Source of the DNA: Limonium bicolor
Lineage: Eukaryota; Streptophyta; Magnoliopsida; Caryophyllales; Plumbaginaceae
Assembly (NCBI GenBank): GCA_023374045.1
Contig: CM041776.1
Coordinates: 353,336,296-353,400,295, forward strand
Direction: 5' to 3'
Length of the DNA: 64,000 nt
The position numbers were made by a program, and so were the translations under genes. The notes beneath the pieces were generated by a model. The model did no database searches and was not told where the DNA came from. It saw only the letters and a program-made list of their open reading frames with translations. Shown here one piece after another: positions 57,000 to 64,000 of the stretch. Position 1 is the first letter of the stretch, and every line of letters starts with the position of its first letter.

Positions 57000-59716
57000 A
57001 CGTGATGACCAAATTCCCCTCAAAGCAGGCCTCGATACACAAACCCCTAAAGTTCCAGATTTCCGTTGTACCCCAAATTTTCAGTAATTACATTACATAC
57101 CCATAAACTTTATAATTATCACACATTTAATACTTAAACTATATATTATACCCTTAATTAATTGAATAATTAAATTAGCCCCAAAAGTTCTCTAAAATTC
57201 TCAACAAACCCCTAGGGTTCTAATATTCACCTTTTATCCCTATAACTTTCGGTAATTACATAAGTCCCTCATATCTTTCTATAATTGTTATTTTTGACTT
57301 AATATTTCTTTAAATACCTAAAATAATTATTTTTATCATTTTAAATTGGTCAACCCTCATATGTGGCCAAGGTTGACCACCTAATTTATTTCTTTGACCA
57401 GACTTGATATTATTTATGAAAATACCCCAAAGTTTTCTAGTTTTTACAATTAACCCCTAATTTCATAAAATTCACATTTTATACTTATAACTTCCTAAAA
57501 GTAATCCCTCCCGGTTTTAATTATACTTGGTGCTCTATAATTCATCTAATTATATTTTGACCCCATATATAATTCATTTATTCTACTTAAATATTTAAAA
57601 AGGTTTTAAGTCTATTTAAGCCATGTTATAAGCTTATAAATATACCAATATTTTTCAAATGTATTCCTAAGTAGTTATAATTGCTAGAATTATGATTTTG
57701 CACCAGAAACTTATACAACTCTTTAAATCAACCTATAGATTTATTAATGACTATTTAAAGCTCAAAATAATATTAATGACATGACCTAAACACATGGCCT
57801 TAAAAATAATATAGTAATTACTTTAAATGACATTAAAATGTCTCTAAAATTACAGTATGGTCTCGGTTTTTACACATAATTTCTCTAGCTTCCTTAAGTC
57901 ATTTTTCTCCCATTTTCACACATATTTTGACTTTAATAAATCATATACACCTAATTTTTTTTCCTAACTCTTATACCTAATTTATTACACATTATCAACC
58001 TCAAATGATATATATATATATACTTAATATTTTCGGTACATAACAACACTCAAGCTAGCAATCTTTTAAGGTTATAAGATGTACATTAAACCTTTTTATC
58101 TTAGTTTAGGCCACCAAAGAGATTTTTCCAGCCACACCTCAACCTTCTCGGCCTAATATATACATACATACCATAGGTTAACTTTTTATACATAAATTCT
58201 CCTTAAACCATCATATAACCCTTAAGGTTTTTAAGGACATATTTACCTCCTCAAAGCTTGGTTTCTTCCTCTTGTAACTCCTTTACAGCTCACGGTTTTC
58301 TTTGGAGTATAAAACCCATTCGCTTGACATTTTGACAAGGAACAAAAATTAGATTAATCACTCCATTAGGTAGCTAGTTTAAGGAGGTGTTAAGTATAGT
58401 TTATAAGCATTAAAAGAGTGGTCTTTACCTTGGATTTGAAGGGATTTCTACTGGTGTTCTCGGCTCACTATAACCAAAGGGAGAGCTTCAGTTTTTGCAT
58501 GTAAAAATGGAGAAGAAAGAAGGCTTAAACAGCCATGATAGTTTCCGATTTTTACCTTGTTTTTACACCCCTTCCTTGGTGTGTTCTTGGTTGCGGTTTT
58601 AACTCAAGAAAAGGGCTGAGAATAGCCTCATATATGAGCATGAAGGAGCAGAGAAAGAGGTGTCAAACTAGCATTTTCGGACTTATAAAGATAGAAGATG
58701 AAGGTGGTGTTTTGAGTGATTTTTTCTTACCTTTAGAACACAAATGAATTCCTCTATGACTTGGTTCCTTTCAGCTGGGTTTTGGAGTCTCCAATGGTGG
58801 ATTCTAAGCCTTTAAATAAGGTGGAGAAACCAGTGAAGAGAGGTGCTGGAAAAATCACCATGAAAAGAAGAAAGTAGGGAAGATAGTTCTACCTTGTTTC
58901 TCTTGCTGTGTTCCCAGCTGCTGTAACCAAGAATGAGGGGGATTATGGAGGAGGATGAGCTGCAGTCTATAGTAAGAATGGAGGAAGGAAGTCTGGTGAG
59001 AAAAGAAAAGTAAACCGTGAAGAGAAGAAGGAGAAGAGAGGTGCAGTTTACCTTATTGTTTCAGCCGTGTATGGATCGAGGGAGTATGGCTGTTGCAGCC
59101 TGATCATAAGGCAAGAAAAGAAAGGTCTGGCATAAGATGAAAAGAAGGAAAGGCTGGAGTGTTGAGGAGGTCTAGGCTGGAAGGGAAAAACGTGACAGCA
59201 TGGTTAGTATGGAAAGGTAAGGCTTCTTTTTGTACTTGCATTGTACTTTGTCTCATTATTTATTTGTCCATTATCTAATCTTGGAATTTTGGTCTCCTCA
59301 TCCCAATATATGCAGCCGACTAGGATGAATTTAGGAGGGAATTTGAATTTTTTTCCTTAGCTAATATTGTGACACAAATTGTACACATAAGACTACATAG
59401 TGACTTGTAATATTTTTGATTTAGAGGTGTATATATGAGTATATATTGTGTCTATGATTTGTTTAGAGTATATAAATATTTATATAATTTATTGAGTGAT
59501 ATTAGTGATATTTAATACATGTACTAATATGTTACATGTGATATTAAATTTAAGAGTTGATTTCTGCTTAATACATTTTCTCTTGATTAGAGATTTAGTG
59601 TATAATTGAATGTCCATTTGGACTATATATTTCATACAATAATATTTATAGCAACTATTGCTCAAGATTTAATTTAATCCTTATTAATTAAGGTAATAAA
59701 TCTTTGGGGTATTTCA
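57000..59716 (+). mobile_element. Giant LTR-like family A, 3' fragment
   Basis: Ends GGGGTATTTCA at 59706-59716, as in the two complete copies. A shared block aligns with copy 1: here TTGGTCAACC..CATATGTGG followed by CCAAGGTTGACCACC (57345-57378), there the matching text at 3518-3552. The TGTAACACCCC start is not found, so about half of the element is missing at the left. Text just before the end (TTAATTAAGGTAATAAATC) also parallels copy 1. The gene-like frame 58535-58747 is within this repeat. Confidence 0.7.
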
Positions 59717-59721
59717 TTAAA

Positions 59722-60445
59722 TGTCACGACTGAAAACCGGCATAGTTTTAAAAACAAGATACGTCATGTGCCTTTAAAAGACTAGGAGTACACAAGGATA
59801 AAAAACTTCAAATTACAGATGTCATTCTCTAAACTTTAAGCAAATAAAACAATTTCTAATCTGCTAAGATCCATTAGCAAAATAACTAAAGTCTTAATTA
59901 TAAACTAAACTATTTAAGGTCGCATGACCAGTCAAATATTATAAAATAGTAGAAACTCAAAGTGTACATAGAGTGAAAGACCTCCAGCTGGTCAACTATC
60001 AATTCACATTGTGTTGCAGTGGATACGAATGAGCAACCACATGCTCAACAAACAATAACATCAACAAAACAAGCCACACTCAGAACGCTTTTACAGAACA
60101 TAAGTATCTATATAGAAATAATATCATAAGTGTAAGAGCTGAAACCAGAATTCAAATCTAAATAAAAACATGCCAAAATCTTAAACACAATAGAACATAA
60201 TCAGATGTAACGAGACCCTAGTTCAGAGCACATAAAAAATCCGAATACGGAAGACTTCAAAACACTAATATGTCTAAAGACCTCAACCATCAAATTAAGA
60301 TAACAGAACGAGAGGTATGTAATAACAAATACAAAAGGACGTCATATGCACCGAATAACTCAATAGAGCAATCCATGCTCAGAAAAATAATAATATATCC
60401 CAAAATCAGACTGTTTCACAAAACCATAATGACAATTTGTATCCA
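59722..60445 (+). mobile_element. LTR fragment related to family B
   Basis: Begins TGTCACGACTGAAAACC directly after the family A fragment. The words GGC-TAGTTTTAA near the start and GAGCAACCACATGCTC near 60028 match the minus strand of the 51584-53433 solo LTR in the same order. No matching right end was found, so it is probably truncated near 60445. Confidence 0.55.
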
Positions 60446-60789
60446 AACTTAACTACGCATTTTTGAACCTGGTGCTTGTGCCAGGTTGTAATATGGCGGT
60501 GACTATTTTATCTTTTGGCACTTATTTTGTCCTTTGCATTGGTGTGTGGTTAAGGAGGAAATAAGAGGGAATACGAGACGCGTACGAGTGGGGAGTATGT
60601 GAGTAGGAGAGAGAAAAATATATTTTAAAAAAATGTCATAACTTACAAATATAAGTGCCAAAATAAAACAAATTATACCATTGTTCATTATTTTTCGTAC
60701 TCTTCAAAACAGATGCATCATGGATATGTTTTGGTAAAATTGATAAATTTTAATTTTTTGTTTTTTGTATGTATATATTTTTTAAGATT

Positions 60790-61470
60790 GATTGTGAATC
60801 TTAAGTTTAAGAAAAGTGAATCAGAGAGTTGCTTAAAAGTGAATAAGAGGTTTTAAAAAAGTGAATCTCATAAACAAATACTGTTTAACTAAAGTGATTC
60901 TGATTGGTTGACTAGTGTGAATCAGAGGTTTTAAGGAAGTGAATCAAAGGTTTTAAGGAAGTGAATAAAAGGTTGTTAAAAGTGAATAACAGTTATTACA
61001 AAGTGAATCAGAGTAACAAGAGTGAATCTCGTAAGCATAGATTATTTAACTAAAGTGATTAGAGGTTTAAGAAATGTGAATCGGAGTTTTTATAGAGTGA
61101 ATCATGCTTTTAAGAAATGTGAATCAAAGGTTTAAGAAAAGTGATTCTGGTACATAGAGATTATTTTAACAAGTGAATAAAAGATTTAGGCTCCGTTCTC
61201 ACTTCAATTAGTGTGATTATGTGAGGAATTTGAGGAAAAGCTAGGTAAACTAGCGTTGTGGAAGATTGTGACCAGTTGTGGAAGACAATAATCTAGGGTA
61301 GATTATTCTGTGTAAAATGAATGAGAACGGAGCCTAAGAAAAGTGAATCAGAGGTTTAAGAAAAGTGAATCAAAGGGTTTTTAAAGTGAATCAAAGGTTT
61401 AAGAAAGTGAATCAAGGGTTTTAAAGGTGAATCAAAGGTTTAAGAAAAGTGAATATTTTGTTTATACTAG
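60790..61470 (+). repeat. Degenerate ~19-bp GTGAATCA tandem repeat
   Basis: Dozens of drifted copies of AAGTGAATCAAAGGTTTAAG in head-to-tail order, interrupted by the MITE at 61189-61334. The spacing and sequence drift, so it is not a CRISPR array. Confidence 0.85.
61189..61334. mobile_element. 146-bp MITE with GGCTCCGTTCTCA ends
   Basis: Left GGCTCCGTTCTCA and right TGAGAACGGAGCC are perfect 13-bp inverted repeats. TA lies outside both ends (61187-61188 and 61335-61336). Removing the element and one TA restores an unbroken GTGAATCA repeat unit (AAAAGATTTAAGAAAAG), which shows the insertion cleanly. TA duplication suggests the Tc1/mariner side, although the terminus is not the usual Stowaway CTCCCTCC. 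Confidence 0.85.
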
Positions 61471-62230
61471 TAAAAGTTAATCCTACCACAAACTTATGCT
61501 AGAACAATATGAAATTTTCATTTATTGAAAGTGAATCATTCGTTTAAAAAGTGAACCTTATGTTTAAGAAAAGTGAACATTCAGATAAAACATGTGAACC
61601 TTATGTTTTTAAAGTGAACCTTAACCTTGCACTATAAACCTTAAACTGCCTTTGACGTTTTAGCATTCCTAGGATGGTTTTTGGGGGGTAGGGTAATCTT
61701 TTGGCATTGGTTCTACACTTTATATTATCGTTACAGACTCGACATTACCCTAACCCTACACTACAAATCCTTAAAATATGCCTTAGACGTTTTTAGCATT
61801 CCTAGGGTGGTTTTTTGTGTTTAGGGGTAGGGTAGGGTCTTCTATTTGACATTGGTTCTATACTTTATATCGTTGTTACAGACGACAAAACTGTGCACTA
61901 CAAACCCTAAAAATACATTCGACGTTTTTAACTTTCCTTGGGTGGTTTTAAGAGTGTTGGGATAAGATTCATTTTGCTAATGAATATAATTCATTTTTAT
62001 TATAAAGAAAATTCATTTTACTAATGAGTACACTTTAAAAATCTAATATATACTCATTTATAAAAACATAAAATTTTAATTTACCAAAACATATCCATGA
62101 TTTGAAGAGCACAAAAATAATGAATAATGGTATAATTTTTTTTTATTTTTACACTTATATTTTGTGAGTTATAATATTTTGAAAAAAAGAACAATTTCTC
62201 TTCCCTCCTCCCTAATCCCTTAACTGCTCA

Positions 62231-63485
62231 ATGTTAGCAACAGATGAATATTCTTTAAAAATAAAATTGTTACTTTTTAATGGAGTTTTTTATAAAACAA
62301 GTTCATTTTCTTTTTTTTTCGTATTATAGAACTGTTGGGAGATTGATCTTTTTAATTGCGCAACGTGAGTTTATTTATATAGAAATTCCTCTTTGTTTTA
62401 ATTAATGTGTATATGGAGCAGTGATATTGCTTGGTAATAGTCTGTCTTTGACATAGGAGTAATTAGTTTATTATATTAATTTTTATATTCTCTTTATTTT
62501 GTTGTAAACTGTATTGTATAAAAAATATATCTGTTGTAATTAGATTTTTAATATGATATTTGATTATTTTATATTATTTATTATGTATATATTATTTTAA
62601 CATAAAGTCAAGAATGTAAAAATTAAAAAAAAATGAACTCTACACAACTTTTCCTTTTTTCCATTCTTTAACATGTTGAATATATAGAATCGAATTAGCT
62701 TGTAAGTATTGTATAGCCTCTAGGCAGTCCAGTCAAGCAGTTGATGACTTTTTGCAACTACTTGATTAATATTATTTTAATTAGTTTTACTTATAATAAG
62801 TCAAAATGAAAACAAAATATATTGTTTAATCAATGAGCTAAAAGAGTGATATTGAAACTTTGAAATTTTACATGACACTAATGATATTGATTCATTAATT
62901 TTGATATTATGATTCAAAATTGATTTAATGATTTACTAACTATAAGTGGTGAATTAAATAACCACTTTAGACCGATAAAATTTTATTATGTTTGTAGTGT
63001 ATTATTATTGTATGATGTATTTTAAACCTTATGGTGAATCATGTATTTTCCGTACATACCAAGTTTTTTTTGTGTTGTATTATTGTTTAACTTTTTTATA
63101 TGTTTATATGTTTATGTTGATACTAAAATGATTATATGATTCATTAACTTTGATATTATGATTCATTAAAATCAATATCATGATTCATTAACTAATAAGT
63201 GGTGAGTTAGATAACAAACTCGTAATCGATAAAAAAGTTATTATTGTTGTAGTGTATTATTATTATTGTATGGTGCAATTTTAATCTTCTACAGTGAATC
63301 ATGTATTTTATACATACCAAATATTGTTTTTGTGTATTATTGTTTAAATTTTTTTATTTTTATATGTTTGTGATGATACACTAAAATGAAGATATGATTC
63401 ATTAATTTTGATATTATGATTCATTAACTTACAAGTTGTGAATTAGGTAACAAACTTGAAACTAATATGGATCATTATTGTAACC

Positions 63486-63517
<32 letters not shown>

Positions 63518-63860
63518 GTTTTGTGGTGTTTATTATATTTATACGATGTATTTTAAGTCTTATATAGTGAATCATATATATTTTTAATACACCGATTTCA
63601 AAACAGAATATGAATCATTTTATTTTGTAGTGTATTATTATTAGTGTATGATGTATTTTAACTGTATCGAGTGAATCAAGTATGGTTGATATATATAAAT
63701 ATATACATATAAAAAATATAAAATTTTAAAGTTGTCAAACATATCCATATCTGGTCTTATTTTGAAGAGCTTGAATTTAGATGAACATTGATATAATTTT
63801 TTTTAATTTTGGACTTCTATTTTAAAGTTTATAACCAATTGAAAATTAATATAAAAAGAT
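62231..63860. other. AT-rich repeat region
   Basis: No gene. Blocks with ATGATTCATTAA(C/T)TTTGATATT and TTATTATTGTATG(A/G)TG recur at about 62890-63020, 63120-63270 and 63385-63470, roughly 240 bp apart, giving a drifted long-period repeat. The inverted-arm block of the foldback family appears once more at 63720-63840. Confidence 0.6.
63487..63518 (+). repeat. (TTA)n microsatellite
   Basis: About ten TTA units. Confidence 0.85.
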
Positions 63861-63901
63861 AGTCCAGTCAACAAAACTGTCCGTCAACTGTTGACTGGAC
63901 T
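63861..63901. repeat. Perfect 12-bp hairpin
   Basis: AGTCCAGTCAAC (63861-63872) and its exact complement GTTGACTGGACT (63890-63901) enclose a 17-base loop. CAGTCCAGTCAA occurs again at about 62727-62738, so it may be an end motif of a repeat unit. No T-run follows, so a terminator is not implied. Confidence 0.75.
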
Positions 63902-64000
63902 GACACATCAAATGGGCCGTGTAACTAGGCGGGACGCGCTGCACAATCGACCTACCGATAGAAGTCATATTTCTACCCCCGGTTTGCTCTACTCTACAAG

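Larger units (their letters stand above)
60500..62230. mobile_element. Inverted-repeat element, second copy
   Basis: The block at about 60650-60770 (with CATGGATATGTTTTGGTAAA) recurs as a reverse complement at about 62075-62180 (TTTACCAAAACATATCCATG). The same words mark the inverted arms of the element at 5930-8475. Between the arms lie a GTGAATCA tandem repeat, a MITE and a block repeating CCTAGG(A/G)TGGTTTT with TTAGCATT. No coding region is present. Confidence 0.58.

Noticed and set aside
58535..58747. 70-codon plus ORF
   Set aside because: Lies inside the family A repeat fragment, with no domain.
60790..61470. Regular repeats that recall a CRISPR array
   Set aside because: Units are head-to-tail without unique spacers, they drift, and the context is a plant genome.

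Overview
The window looks like nuclear DNA of a flowering plant, probably a eudicot with a repeat-rich genome. The genes have plant-type GT-AG introns. The repeats are typical plant families: LTR elements, CACTA, L1-type LINEs, Stowaway- and Tourist-like MITEs, and a FAR1-related fragment. I cannot name the species. No tRNA, rRNA, CRISPR array or prokaryotic feature was seen.

Layout. 1-5661: a 5.46-kb non-coding LTR-like element with a 5-bp target duplication. 5930-8475: an inverted-repeat element carrying a nested solo LTR. 9575-11638: an antisense LINE that keeps ORF1 but has lost ORF2. 13795-15622: an intact six-exon annexin gene. 16257-20528: two LINE pieces head to head, the sense one carrying a decayed ORF2. 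22725-26816: a gene for the Integrator complex subunit INTS9, with several broken reading-frame segments. 27507-34348: a Ty3/gypsy-type element with gag and protease but no RT or integrase, followed by an inverted piece of its own LTR. 34729-37517: two 1.3-kb non-autonomous CACTA elements. 38340-38870: a broken FAR1-type DNA-binding domain. 39930-45452: a second giant LTR-like element in reverse orientation. 48113-49071: a broken GT31 glycosyltransferase gene. 49440-51333 (minus): a gene for a plastid-type membrane protein. 51584-53433: another solo LTR. 53924-55330 (minus): a gene for a second plastid-like membrane protein with an acidic repeat tail. 57000-64000: LTR fragments, inverted-repeat elements, short tandem repeats and a MITE.

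The host genes are unrelated housekeeping or cell-biology genes set among transposon remnants. They do not form a cluster or pathway. Most of the sequence can be explained as transposon insertions. Four complete LTR-like insertions, two CACTA elements, one LINE and three MITEs have target duplications that can be read directly at their borders.

The signals most worth following are: the paired 5.5-kb coding-free LTR-like family with 5-bp duplications; the pol-less gag-protease element and its inverted LTR; the twin CACTA elements packed with a short palindromic motif; and the contrast between host genes, broken only by single-base indels, and transposon ORFs, broken also by stop codons. The last point bears on whether the genes are true pseudogenes or whether the consensus contains base-level errors.
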